64,000 nucleotides of DNA from Gemmatales bacterium (GTDB lineage: Bacteria; Planctomycetota; Planctomycetia; Gemmatales; Gemmataceae), in contig BPJP01000010.1 of NCBI GenBank assembly GCA_026004675.1, forward strand, positions 1-64,000, read 5' to 3'. Each line of letters opens with the position of its first letter. Position 1 is the stretch's first letter. Positions 1 to 10,400 of the stretch are shown in pieces. The notes under the pieces are model-generated. The model saw only the letters and a program-made list of their open reading frames with translations. It had not been told where the DNA came from and made no database searches. Made by a program: the position numbers and the translations under genes.

Positions 1-6
1 GTTTGC

Positions 7-2319
7 GTGCTGTCTTTTCTGTTGATTGCGTCATGCGCTTGGGGAAACGACGAAACCATTCGCCGGCTTTCTTCGCGTGTGGTGGAAGAAGAAACCAAAG
101 CGAAAGCTTTGCGCGAGATGCTGGCGGAGGATGTCTTGCGCCGCCTGCGGGCGGCCAATCGTCAGCACTTGAAAATATGGCGGCAAATCCGATCGCGAAG
201 CGACTGGGAGGCTTTTCGCGATCGCCGACTCGCGGCCTTGCGACAGTCCCTCGGCTCTTTTCCCGCCAGAAATGCCCTCCATCCCCGTGTGACCGGGTCC
301 ATCGAAGGCGATGGGTTCCGGATCAGGAATGTGGTCTTTGAAAGCCGTCCGGGGTTGCTGGTCTCGGCCAATTTGTATGAACCGGCTAAAAGATTTGACC
401 AGGGAGAAACCAAACGGCCCGGTATTCTGATCTGCCATAGTCATCACAATCCGAAGACGCATCCCGAACTCCAGGATATGGGCATGAACTGGGCACGCCA
501 GGGATGTGTCGTTTTAATCATGGACCAATTGGGCCACGGCGAACGCCGACAGCATCCCTTCCGCGACAAAACGTCTTATCCCAAAACGTTTCGCGTCAGC
601 CGACAGGATTACTATTTCCGTTATAACGTCGGCATGCAGTTGCATGTCCTGGGCGAAAGTTTGATCGGCTGGATGGTCTGGGACCTGATGAGGGGAATCG
701 ATCTGTTAGCTCAGCGTGACGATGTTGACAAGTCGAAACTGATCCTGTTGGGAGCGGTGGCAGGCGGCGCTGATCCGGCAGCTGTCACAGCCGCTCTCGA
801 TTCACGTATCAGTTGCCTCGTTCCTTTCAATTTCGGCCGGGCGACCCGCGACGCCTTGCAGCCCCCAGCGAAGGATCCGTTGGAGCGATTCTTTTATTCT
901 GGGATCGGCAGTTGGGAGTCGACACGAAACCTCCGGCTTTCTGCCCGCGACGGTTTCTTTCCCTGGGTGATCGACGCAGCCAGCGCACCGCGAAAACTGA
1001 TCTACGCTCATGAATTCGCCTGGGACAAGGACAACGACCCTGTGTGGCGATTCTTTCAACGGGTATACAACGATTTCTACCGGGTGCCGGACCATCTCGC
1101 TGCTGTGCATGGCAAGGGGAACGTGCGTCTGCGTCCGCCTGCGGCCACGCACTGCAATCAGATCGGTCCCATTCATCGCAAGGCCATCTACCCGATTTTC
1201 GAGAAATGGTTCGGCATCAAGATGCCAGCGGAAGAATACCGTGGCCGACGTCCTGAGGCGGAACTGCTTTGCTTCAACGAGCAGGTCCAACCCCAACCGA
1301 TTCACCGATTGGCGGCACAATTGGCGCAGAAGCAGCACAACCGTATTCGCCTCAAGCTCGATCTCCTGGAAAATGCTCAGGCTCGCCGCAGGCAGCTACA
1401 AGACGACTGGCGGCAACTGCTGGGCGAGATCGCACCTGTCGGTTTGCAGACCGTGATGGCAACGACCGAAAAACATCAAGGCTTCCATAACGAAAGGCTA
1501 CTGCTAAAGTCGGACCGCAACATCTTCCTGCCCGTGTTGCTTCTGAAACCGACCAGCGTCGAAAGACCGCCGGTGGTGGTCGCTTTTGCACAAGACGGCA
1601 AGGAAGCATTTTTGCAAAAACGATCCAAGGAAATCGCCGGATTGCTTGCCGCCGGTGTGGCTGTTTGCCTGCCCGACTTGCGTGGAACCGGCGAGACGAG
1701 TCCCGGGGAAAAACGCGGGCGACGCAGCGAGGCTACCTGGATTTCTTCCACCGAATGGATGCTCGGACAAACGCTGGTTGGCTCGCGTTTGCAGGACCTT
1801 CGTTCGCTCTTGCGTTTTCTTCGCCATCGCCCGGACATCGACGCCAAGAGAATGGCCTTGTGGGGTGATTCTTTTTCACCTCCCAATTCCGCCGATACCG
1901 AATTCGCTGTGCCTCTCGACTTGGAGCTCCCCAGGCAATCGGAACCGTTGGGTGGCCTCGTCGCTCTTTTGGCTGCCCTCTACGAAGACGATATCCGGGC
2001 AGTGCATGTTCACGGTGGGTTGAGCGGTTTCGAGTCCCTGCTGCACAGCCCGTTCTGCTATCTGCCCCACGACGTGATCGTACCGGGGGCATTAACCGCG
2101 GGCACTCTGAGCGACGTTGTCGCCGAGCTGGCCCCAACCCCCGTGCTCTTGTCCGGCACCATTGATGCACTCAATCGCCTGGTAGCGGACAAAGAACTGC
2201 GTTCTCTCTATCGGGAGGCATGGCAAGCCTATCGTCGAAAGCAACACGCCGATCGGCTTCGAATCCAACAAGGTTTTCCGGCTGATTCGGTCGGCTGGTT
2301 CGCCAGTCACCTGCGCTAA
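7..2319 (+). CDS. Tandem alpha/beta hydrolase (acetyl-xylan-esterase-like), possibly 5' truncated
   Basis: A 770-residue protein with two alpha/beta-hydrolase-type halves. The first half (about residues 90-400) has an oxyanion-type stretch ICHSHHNP and the strand-turn MDQLGHGE. Its expected nucleophile elbow reads LLGAVAGGAD, so the usual GxSxG serine is not visible. The second half (about 510-740) has LPDLRGTGE and an elbow ALWGDSFS that keeps a serine. The GTG at base 7 gives a short hydrophobic start (LSFLLIASCAWG) that looks like a signal peptide. The frame is open to the window edge, so the true start may lie upstream. Planctomycetes carry many secreted esterases of this sort beside DUF1501 genes, as here. 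The substrate is unknown; sugar-ester or polysaccharide de-acetylation is inference. Confidence 0.75.
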   Translation: MLSFLLIASCAWGNDETIRRLSSRVVEEETKAKALREMLAEDVLRRLRAANRQHLKIWRQIRSRSDWEAFRDRRLAALRQSLGSFPARNALHPRVTGSIEGDGFRIRNVVFESRPGLLVSANLYEPAKRFDQGETKRPGILICHSHHNPKTHPELQDMGMNWARQGCVVLIMDQLGHGERRQHPFRDKTSYPKTFRVSRQDYYFRYNVGMQLHVLGESLIGWMVWDLMRGIDLLAQRDDVDKSKLILLGAVAGGADPAAVTAALDSRISCLVPFNFGRATRDALQPPAKDPLERFFYSGIGSWESTRNLRLSARDGFFPWVIDAASAPRKLIYAHEFAWDKDNDPVWRFFQRVYNDFYRVPDHLAAVHGKGNVRLRPPAATHCNQIGPIHRKAIYPIFEKWFGIKMPAEEYRGRRPEAELLCFNEQVQPQPIHRLAAQLAQKQHNRIRLKLDLLENAQARRRQLQDDWRQLLGEIAPVGLQTVMATTEKHQGFHNERLLLKSDRNIFLPVLLLKPTSVERPPVVVAFAQDGKEAFLQKRSKEIAGLLAAGVAVCLPDLRGTGETSPGEKRGRRSEATWISSTEWMLGQTLVGSRLQDLRSLLRFLRHRPDIDAKRMALWGDSFSPPNSADTEFAVPLDLELPRQSEPLGGLVALLAALYEDDIRAVHVHGGLSGFESLLHSPFCYLPHDVIVPGALTAGTLSDVVAELAPTPVLLSGTIDALNRLVADKELRSLYREAWQAYRRKQHADRLRIQQGFPADSVGWFASHLR

Positions 2320-2417
2320 GTTTTGAGCAACGTTCCAAGTTCGGCAAGTGGTTGCAGCGAGCACGGGGAAGCCATTAAAATATCGTGACAGAGCCGCTTG
2401 CCTTCTCGAGGTCGACC

Positions 2418-3846
2418 ATGCGAGCCAATCAGGATTGCGGGAATTATGGCCCACCGCTTCTTACCCGCCGAGAAATGCTGCAACGAGCGGGTTTGGGTTT
2501 CGGTAGCTTGGCTTTGATGGGAATTCTTGCCGACGAAGGCAGACTTTTCGCCGAAACCGAAGACGGGAAGCTGGACCCCGCCCGATTAGATGGCAAGACC
2601 AAGAGCGTCATCCTGCTCTTTATGGGAGGGGGGACCTAGCCAGGTCGACACGTTTGATCCCAAGCCTCTGCTCGCCAGGTTGAACGGCAAGGATGTTCCC
2701 GAAAGCATCGCCAAAGATATACCTCGTATTGCCAGGGCGCCGCTTACGAACCTTTACGCATCGCCGTACCAATTCAAACGGCACGGCCAAAGTGGGATTC
2801 CGGTTTCCGAGATTTTCCCGGAGATCGGCCAATGCATCGACGATATCTGCGTGCTCCGAAGTTGCCGGCACAACAGTCCCATTCATGCGCCGGCCGAATA
2901 TATGGCGTTGACCGGAACCCCAATCGGCGATCGACCCAGCCTCGGATCATGGATTTATTACGGGCTCGGCAGCGACAACAAAAACCTGCCTGGATTCGTG
3001 GTGTTGCTGGCGGGACGAAGTAATCGAAGAGCCGGTTGGTCCTCTGGTTTTTTGCCAGCGCAATACCAGGCAACCGTTGCCCAAGCCACTGGCATTCCCA
3101 ATCTCACGATGCCAACTAGCACGACTGCGAACCGCAGACTGGCTCAGCTCGAGTTCATCGCCGAATTGAACCGGCGTCACCACGACACTTACCTTGGTGG
3201 TTCCGATCTGGAAGCCCGCATCCAATCGTACGAACTGGCTTATCGCATGCAGTCCGCGGCACCCGAAGCTTTCGACTTGAGCAAGGAAACCAGAGAGACG
3301 AAGCAACTCTACGGCATCGGTGACAAGGACACCAACGAGTTTGGAACCTACTGCCTCCTGGCACGACGTCTGGTGGAGCGGGGCGTACGCTTTGTGCAGA
3401 TTCGTTCAGGCGGGTGGGACGCGCATGGCAACCTCCGCAAAAACCACGATCCGCAAGCGAAAAAAACCGACAAACCGATCGCCGGCCTGCTGCGCGATCT
3501 GAAACGCACCGGTCTTCTCGAAAGGACGCTTGTCGTATGGGGAGGCGAATTCGGCCGGACTCCCACTGCGGAAAATCCTGGCCCGACCCCAGGGCGAAAT
3601 CATTCGCCTTCGGGTTATTCCATGTGGCTGGCCGGCGGAGGCGTAAAGGGCGGCCAGGTGATCGGTGCCACCGATCCTGTCGGCTACGCAGCGATCGAAC
3701 GCCCTATTCATCCTAATGATCTTCATGCCACGATCTTGCACGCCTTCGGCATCCATCAGAAGCGGCTCTTTTTCAGCCATAACAACCGCAGAGAACTGGT
3801 CACCGTAAATGGCGGGCAAATCATTCATGAAGTTTTCGGCTCGTGA
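2418..3846 (+). pseudogene. DUF1501 Tat-exported protein, apparent +1 frameshift
   Basis: The two pieces together encode a normal DUF1501 protein of about 475 residues, the sulfatase-like family common in Planctomycetes. The first piece starts at ATG 2418 and has a twin-arginine signal (TRREML, residues 16-21, then a hydrophobic helix), so Tat export is likely. It reads to FMGGG and stops at TAG 2637. The second piece continues at PSQVDTFDPKP in another frame and runs to 3846 with the family motifs GGWDAHGN, WGGEFGRTP and GRNHSPSGYS. The break is in a run of six Gs at 2628-2633; five Gs would restore MGGGPSQVD. Downstream coding is intact, with no other stops. This fits a sequencing error, recent loss or ribosomal/transcriptional slippage. 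The TTG/GTG starts further upstream look less likely than 2418. Confidence 0.8.
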
Positions 3847-3913
3847 CCTGCGAGAGGTTTGGCGGCTCGCCTCTTGCCAGCGGCGCCTCATCCGGGCAGG
3901 TGCTCTCTGTCGA

Positions 3914-4960
3914 TCAAACGATTTTTCGAAGTTCCGCCAACAGGCGGTCGCACTCATCGTCGGTACCCACCGTGATCCGTAATCCGTCGCCATAACCTTC
4001 GAAATGCATATAGCGAACGAGAATCAATCGGCGTTTCAATTCTTCATAAAGCGGTTTGACAGGCTGTTTTCTTGATCGGCACCAAAGGAAATTCGCCTGG
4101 CTCGGCAAGACTTCGAAGCCGAGATGAACAAGTTCTTGGAAGAGTCTCTCTCGCGTGGCGATGATCTTTCGTCGGATTTCCCGCATGTAAGCCTGGTCTT
4201 CGATGGCAGCGGTCGCAGCGGCCAGGCTTATCATGTCGCAATTGTAGGAATCTTTGACTTTGGTGAATTCGCGGACCAGGGCCGGATCAGCGATCGCGAA
4301 ACCAAAGCGAATGCCGGCCAGTGCGTACGACTTGCTTAGAGTACGTGTGATGACGACGTTCTTGTGCTCAGCCAGTAGCGTCAGGGCGTTGTATTCCGCG
4401 AAGTCAGCATAAGCTTCGTCGATAATCAAAGGACCGTTGCACTCGCAAGCCAGCCGTTTCAGGTTGGAAAGGGAGACCATCGTTCCAGTGGGTGAGTTCG
4501 GGTTTGGCAGCACGGATAGATTCGCATCTGCCGCTGGCCACGGAGAGGGGGGTTGCCATGTATCCGAAAAAGGGATTTCCTCGAGCGATGCTCCCTGAAT
4601 CTGAGCCAGAGTCCGATAAAGGATATAGCTTGGCGTCGGGGCGGCCATTGTACCGCCTTCCGGCACGAAAGCTCGGGTCGTGATCGTGAGAATATCGTCC
4701 GAGCCGTTGCCGATCAGGATCGCATCCGGATCGACGTCAAGGACGCGACTCGCGGCCTGACGAAAGGCGGTCCCCAGCGGGTCGGGATAGCGGCGCAGCC
4801 GATCATCGGCAGCACATTCGCGAATGGCAGCCAAGGCCCGAGGCGACGGCGGATAAGGGTTCTCATTCGTGTTCAGCTTGATATAGTTTCCGTCGCGTGG
4901 CTGTTCGCCAGGCGTGTAGCCCGCCATGGCCTGAATCGATGGTCGAATATATTTCGTCAC
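3914..4960 (-). CDS. hisC: Histidinol-phosphate aminotransferase
   Basis: PLP-dependent fold-type I aminotransferase of 348 residues, the usual length. It converts imidazole-acetol phosphate and glutamate to histidinol phosphate in histidine synthesis; HisC-like enzymes can also act on aromatic keto acids. Visible motifs are KLNTNENPYPPSP (28-40), IGNGSDDIL (83-91), PNSPTG, DEAYADF (181-187) and TLSKSYALAGIRFGF with the probable Schiff-base lysine K210. The C-terminal arginine motif appears as GDGLRITVG. The start is GTG at 4960. The gene lies 17 bases downstream of a tandem-ACT gene, probably co-transcribed, which suggests amino-acid-responsive control. No other his gene is in the window. 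Confidence 0.9.
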   Translation of the reverse strand: MTKYIRPSIQAMAGYTPGEQPRDGNYIKLNTNENPYPPSPRALAAIRECAADDRLRRYPDPLGTAFRQAASRVLDVDPDAILIGNGSDDILTITTRAFVPEGGTMAAPTPSYILYRTLAQIQGASLEEIPFSDTWQPPSPWPAADANLSVLPNPNSPTGTMVSLSNLKRLACECNGPLIIDEAYADFAEYNALTLLAEHKNVVITRTLSKSYALAGIRFGFAIADPALVREFTKVKDSYNCDMISLAAATAAIEDQAYMREIRRKIIATRERLFQELVHLGFEVLPSQANFLWCRSRKQPVKPLYEELKRRLILVRYMHFEGYGDGLRITVGTDDECDRLLAELRKIV

Positions 4961-4977
4961 GTCAGCGGCACTTTCGA

Positions 4978-5421
4978 TCAGCGACGGGGCATTGGTTTGC
5001 GCTGGAATCGGGCTTTGGGCGGCGTCGGTTTATCCAGCAGCTTGATGGCCTTGGCCGTGTTCGACACCTTGAAAATGCCATAGGTTCGGCCGTTTCGGCC
5101 ACCGGCACTGGCGTAACAATGGTCGATATTGATGTGGTCAGCGGCAAGGATCTCGCACACGTGGGCCAACGCTCCTGGTTGATTCCGCAACTCGACGAGC
5201 AGCACATCCGACTCCGTGAAGGGAGCGTTCAACGATTTGAGCACTTTCCTGGCTCCGTCCACGTCGCTGGGAACCATGCGCAGCACGCTGTGCTCGTGAC
5301 TGTCCATTACCGTCAAGCCGGTAATGTTGACTTTCTCTTTCTCCATCGCAGACAAGACATTGGCCAAGCGACCCGGCTTGTTCTCCAGAAACACCGAAAT
5401 CTGTTTGGCGGTTTCGACCAT
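4978..5421 (-). CDS. Tandem ACT-domain protein
   Basis: About 147 residues forming two ACT domains in a row (about 7-70 and 72-137) with no catalytic domain. The first contains NKPGRLANVLSAM and the second NQPGALAHVCEIL; these are the typical PGxLxxV loop-helix that binds amino acids at ACT dimer interfaces. The start at 5421 (MVETAKQ) is preferred to the ATG at 5439 because the ACT strand begins directly after it. The gene precedes hisC by a short gap in the same direction. It is likely a small-molecule-sensing regulator of amino-acid metabolism. The ligand cannot be read from the sequence. Confidence 0.85.
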   Translation of the reverse strand: MVETAKQISVFLENKPGRLANVLSAMEKEKVNITGLTVMDSHEHSVLRMVPSDVDGARKVLKSLNAPFTESDVLLVELRNQPGALAHVCEILAADHINIDHCYASAGGRNGRTYGIFKVSNTAKAIKLLDKPTPPKARFQRKPMPRR

Positions 5422-5574
5422 GATTTCTCCTACTCCCACTTTCTCCGGGACAGCACCAATACCGTGTCAAGCTTTCAAGATATTGTAATGCGGAGCAGCC
5501 AGAGATGCCACGAGACCAGGAAGGGTTTTATGGAACGCGGAGGCGATTCCGACTAGCGGGTGGCGGTCGATTCA

Positions 5575-5608
5575 GCCGTCGGTGAAAGAGTATGCTTTCA
5601 CCGACGGC
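5575..5608 (-). terminator. Perfect 14-bp hairpin after the methyltransferase gene
   Basis: GCCGTCGGTGAAAG at 5575-5588 is matched exactly by CTTTCACCGACGGC at 5595-5608 around a 6-base loop. It starts 16 bases past the stop of the minus-strand methyltransferase and before the ACT gene. There is no T tract on either side, so it may act as a factor-dependent terminator or a 3' stabilising stem rather than a classic intrinsic terminator. Confidence 0.65.
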
Positions 5609-5623
5609 AGGGAAGGATGCTCG

Positions 5624-6221
5624 TTATTCTTCTTTTTTGACTTTGATCGGCGCTGTCCAGCGGTAGATCATGTGTTCGATTCCGTTCGACTTCATGGTGA
5701 TGGGGAATCCTTCGTCTGGTTCGACTCCGGCCATGTCAAAATCGTGGGATACGATTCGTGATCCGGGTTTCAGCTTTTTCAGCTGAGGAATCAGTTTCAC
5801 ATTCAAGCTGGGCAAAAGGTACAAGGTAACAACGCTGGCCTTGCTGAGATCGAGCGTGAAAATGTCTTGCTGTTTGATCGTGACCAGTTGTTCGACCCGG
5901 TTTTTCTTGACATTATCCAAAGACTCTTTGATGCGCTTCGGATCGACGTCGAAGCCATAGGCTTTGCAGCCGAATTTCTTGGCAGCGGTAACGACGATGC
6001 GGCCATCGCCGCAGCCCAGGTCGTAGACGATGTCGTTTTTGGTGACCTTGGCAACTTCGAGCATTTTGTCGACGACATCCTGCGGCGTGGGGGACGTAGA
6101 TGACGTCCGGTTCCTTGATTTTCTTTTGCGCGTCCGCGGACGGCACACTGACAAGCATGGCCGTGGCGAACACCAGCAAGGCGGCAACACCCATACGAAC
6201 GGGACTCAGGCTGCACAACAT
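5624..6221 (-). pseudogene. Exported SAM-dependent methyltransferase, apparent +1 frameshift
   Basis: The gene is read in two frames. The N-terminal piece starts at ATG 6221 behind AAGGAG (8-base spacing). It encodes a clear signal peptide (hydrophobic VAALLVFATAMLVSV, then ADAQ) and KEPDVIYVP. The remaining frame gives PQDVVDKMLEVAKV, the SAM-binding motif I YDLGCGDGRIVV, an acidic FDVDPKRI motif II and a Rossmann-type C-terminus. The join is a five-base run (GGGGG at 6089-6093 on the plus strand, CCCCC in the mRNA). Removing one base gives YVPTPQDVV, the expected continuation. An exported class I methyltransferase of this size is seen in planctomycetes; its substrate is unknown. Sequencing error, decay or +1 slippage at CCC-C are all possible. 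Confidence 0.78.
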
Positions 6222-6492
6222 GGTGGCAACTCCTTGAAACAAAGGGGGCATCCGGCTACAGCCGGATCGACATATTCGGCTTTTTTAATGGATTGCCGAC
6301 CGCTTTGCAATCACCTGCTGCGTGCCGGAACGATTTTTGTCATGCCCGACGTTGGGCCCCTCCGCCTACTTTCCCCAGTTTGATCCGGTTGTCACTTCAT
6401 CTTGACCCGTGCCGCCATCCTCGACAGAATCCAGGCGCTTGCACCGGGTCTCGCCTCGAAAGTCTTCGTGCTACACTAATAATGGATGGATT

Positions 6493-7329
6493 ATGGCAAG
6501 TGTGACCTTGAACGAATGGGAACAGTTGATCGATCGCGTGTCGGAATCTCCGGAAGATCGTTTCGAAGTGCTGCGTCGGTTGCTTGGACCGGCGGCGTGC
6601 CGGCAACTTGGTATCTATCCCCTGCCCAAAGGGTTCAAGTTATCGGTGGTCATACCCGTCTATAACGAGAAGCCCTGGATTCGCGAAATCCTGCGCCGCG
6701 TGCAGGAAGTCCCCATTCCGAAGGAAATCATCTTTGTGGACGACTGCAGCACCGATGGGACCAGGGAGATTTTGCAAGAAATCGAAAAAAAGAACGAAGG
6801 CATCCGAGTCCTTTACCAGCCCTACAACCAAGGCAAAGGAGCCGCACTTCGCGAAGGCTTCAAACATGTGACCGGCGATATCGTGATCGTGCAGGATGCG
6901 GACCTCGAATACGATCCGGGCGAATACCCTCGTTTGATTCAACCGATCGTCGACAATCGTGCCGACGTTGTCTTTGGTTCGCGATTCATCGGCGACAGCC
7001 ATCGCGTGCTCTACTTCTGGCACTATGTCGCCAACAAGGTGCTGACGACTCTGTCGAACATGTTCACCAATCTCAACCTGACCGATATGGAGACCTGCTA
7101 TAAGGTCTTTCGCCGGGAGGTTCTCCAGGACATTCAGCTGAAGTCCAACCGCTTTGGTTTTGAGCCGGAAATCACCGCCAAAGTGGCCAAGCATCGCAAT
7201 CCCACCTGGCGAATCTATGAGATTCCGATCAGCTACTCCGGGAGAACCTACGAAGAAGGCAAGAAGATCGGTTTTCGCGATGCGATCACTGCATTCTTCT
7301 GTATCGTGCGGTTTTGGTTGTTTGATTGA
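6493..7329 (+). CDS. Family 2 glycosyltransferase
   Basis: Cytoplasmic GT-A fold glycosyltransferase of 278 residues, related to polyprenyl-phosphate mannosyl/glucosyl transferases (DPM1-like). It has SVVIPVYNE (51-59), the nucleotide-binding FVDDCSTDG (81-89), GKGAALREGF and the DxD-type QDADLEYDPGEYP (134-146). There is no C-terminal membrane pair, unlike the second GT2 at 45970. ATG 6493 is preferred over the upstream frame start at 6409 because the extension is basic and unlike the family. An upstream divergent gap of about 270 bases separates it from the methyltransferase. The sugar donor and acceptor cannot be deduced. Confidence 0.88.
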   Translation: MASVTLNEWEQLIDRVSESPEDRFEVLRRLLGPAACRQLGIYPLPKGFKLSVVIPVYNEKPWIREILRRVQEVPIPKEIIFVDDCSTDGTREILQEIEKKNEGIRVLYQPYNQGKGAALREGFKHVTGDIVIVQDADLEYDPGEYPRLIQPIVDNRADVVFGSRFIGDSHRVLYFWHYVANKVLTTLSNMFTNLNLTDMETCYKVFRREVLQDIQLKSNRFGFEPEITAKVAKHRNPTWRIYEIPISYSGRTYEEGKKIGFRDAITAFFCIVRFWLFD

Positions 7330-7429
7330 ATGCACCCATTCTTCAGCCGGGTTCCCCCTAGTCGGCAGGCATTTACCTGGCCGACGGAGATGGCCTGGTT
7401 TTCCAATTGGAACAAGCAAGAGGCCAACG

Positions 7430-10400
7430 ATGCGAATCCTTTCTCTCTCCATAGCGCTCAGTTTGTCGCTGTCCAGTCTCGGGTATGCAAGCGAACAGCG
7501 ACATTTCAACGACGCTACCATCCATGCCATCCAGTTTGTCGACAAGTCGGAAGGATGGGCGGTAGGCGATGAGGGGGTCATCTGGCACACGATCGATGGC
7601 GGCAAGAATTGGGAACGCCAGCCGACGGGAGTCCGCGCATCGCTGCGGTCGGTGCACTTTCTGACACCCTATACCGGATGGGTCGTGGGACGTGTCGAGT
7701 TGCCCTACGACGCGGGCAGTCGCGGTGTCGTGCTTTTCACCAACGACGGCGGCATCAAATGGAAACAGCTTCATATCAATTCGTTTCCCGGACTGAACGC
7801 GGTCCGCATGGTGGACGATCGCGTGGGCTATTTGCTGGGAGACGGAAGCGAGCGATTTCCGTCGGGCATTTTTCGCACGGACGACGGCGGCCAAACCTGG
7901 AGGCCAGTGCCTGGACCTCGTTCCGCGGGCTGGCTGGCCGGACAATTCACGGACAAGGAAACCGGGGCCTTGGTCGGGCGCTGGAGCCAGCTGGCGACGA
8001 TACGCCGGGGACTGGTTGGTGCCGCCGACGTGGATGAACTGGGAGGCAGGTCGTTATGCGGCTTGCATGTACAAGGCAAGGACGCGATCGCCGTCGGACA
8101 GGGAGGTTTGGTGCTCCTCAGTGACACGGGCGGTTCGCGCTGGGGATACGCGGACTTGAAACTCCCGGAAAACTGGCGCACCAACCTGGACTTTCATGCG
8201 GTGCATGGACACGGTCGGCATCTGTGGATTGCTGGTCGGCCTGGGTCGGTCCTATTTCACAGCAGCGATTTCGGCCGCACCTGGCAAGTGCGGAAAACCG
8301 GCCAGCCATTGCCTCTGCACTGCATTTATTTTCACGACGAAAAGACCGGTTGGGCGGCCGGTGCCATGGGAGTGATCCTGGCCACACGCGACGGCGGCCA
8401 AACCTGGCAAGTGCAACGGCGCGGCGGAATGAAAGCAGCTTTGCTCTTCGTTCACGCAAAACCAGAAACCGCCCCGCTCGAGACGGTCGCCCATCTGGGC
8501 GGCGATCAAGGATACCTGGCCGTTGGTCTGTGCATGCATGCTCCCGATCCCTCCTCCGCGCGACTCGACCAGGCTCGAGCCGGTGAACGATGGTCTGCGG
8601 CTTTCGTCGCCTCCGGGGCCACCACGGCGGAAATGCTTTGGCAGTTTCCATTGCCTTTGTACCTGGAAAAATCAGACAAGTCGACTCTGATGCGTGCCTG
8701 GGATCGCTCGCATGCCGACCGAGCGGCAGAAGAATACCTGCGACAGATCGTCCTCGCTCTGAGGATGTGGCAACCCTCTGTCATCGTTACGGATCATCCC
8801 GATCCAGCCCAAAGTCGTTCTTCGACAGCAGCCCTGGTTGCGGAAGCTCTTCATAGCGCTTTCAGCAAGGCTGCCGACCCCAATGTGTTTCCCGAACAAA
8901 TAGACGGCTTGCAGTTGCCCCTCTGCAAGCCGACCAAACTCTACGGCTTGTGGCATCAAGCCGACGGTGCTCATGTTTCGCTCGATCCCGAACAGATTTC
9001 TCTTCGCCTCGGAGCGACGTACCGAGATTACACGGCGGAGGCTTTCAGCTTGTCAGGCGGATCAGTGCCGAAGCGAATACGTTATTTCCGCTTGCTCGAC
9101 AGCAGGCTGGCTGGGGCGGACAAACACCGTGATCTGATGGAAGGAACGCGTTTGGCACCGGGCGGAACCGCTCGACGTGACATCGCGCCTCTGACGGAAC
9201 TATCGCAAGGGATCGCCAAAAGCATTCGCCAGCGCCGGAATCTGCAAGCACTGGCGGACCACCCGGTTGCCCAACTCGCCGATCCGCAAAAGATGTTGGC
9301 CCAACTGGGGCCGGCCTTTGAACAGCTTCCCGACCAGCAAGCGAGCGAAGCCGCCTTCGCCATCGGCAAACGCTATGTCGAACTGGGCCAATGGACACTG
9401 GCGCGGGAAGTCTTCTTGTTACTAGTCGATAAATATCCGGGTCACCCCCGGGCGGCTGACGCCTACCGCTGGTTGGTGCGCTACAACAGCAGCAGCGAAG
9501 CACGCCGCCGCCATGAGCTTGGCCAGTTCGTCATGGTGACGAATTTCGGTTTTCGGTCCAAGGAGCCGACGCGAATCACGACAAATCAGTTGAAAATTGA
9601 AAGCAAAGGCGGTGTGGCCGAGGGCGTTGGCGTCCAGCAATTAACGCTTCTGGGCAACCGCGCGGAAACGCGCCGATGGTACGAAGGTTGCCTCGAAATC
9701 GGCGCTCGACTGGCAGCATTTGGTCCGCTCGAGGCAGGCGATCCCTCGATCCATTTTTGTATGAACGCTGCTCGACGACATTTGGGCAAATTCGAGGAAG
9801 CTCGCGAATGGAACGCTCGATTCATGAAAGAATATCGCGGCCCTTGGCGAGCAGCCGCCAGAGCGGAAGAATGGCTTCGACAACGACATGGTCGGCCGCC
9901 AAAACCGGTCGCCTTTTGCCGGCAGACGGCAACCCGTCCTTTCCTCGATGGCAAATTCGACGATCCTTGCTGGAAAGACCTGCCTGCGATCGAATTTCGT
10001 CATGCCGCCGGAGCCACGCCCGACAAGTATCGCACGGACGCCTGGCTGGCCTATGATGACGATTTTCTCTACCTGGCGTTACGATGTCAGCATCCCGCGC
10101 AGGCTTTCGTGCCGCCGGTGAAACCCCGCCAACACGACCAGGACCTGAGCGACTTCGACCGCGTCAGCTTCTTCATCGACGTCGACAGGGATTATTCGAC
10201 CTACTTCCATCTGGCGGTCGACCAGCGAGGCTGCGTTTTCGAAGACTGCTGGGGCGACCGCAACTGGAACCCACGCTGGTTTGTGGCCGTCGACAGCCAA
10301 CCAGGACGATGGCAAATCGAAGCTGCCATCCCTCTGGTCTCGCTCACCGGCGACAAAATCACGATCGGCAAGGCATGGTGCTGCAACCTGGTGCGGATCG

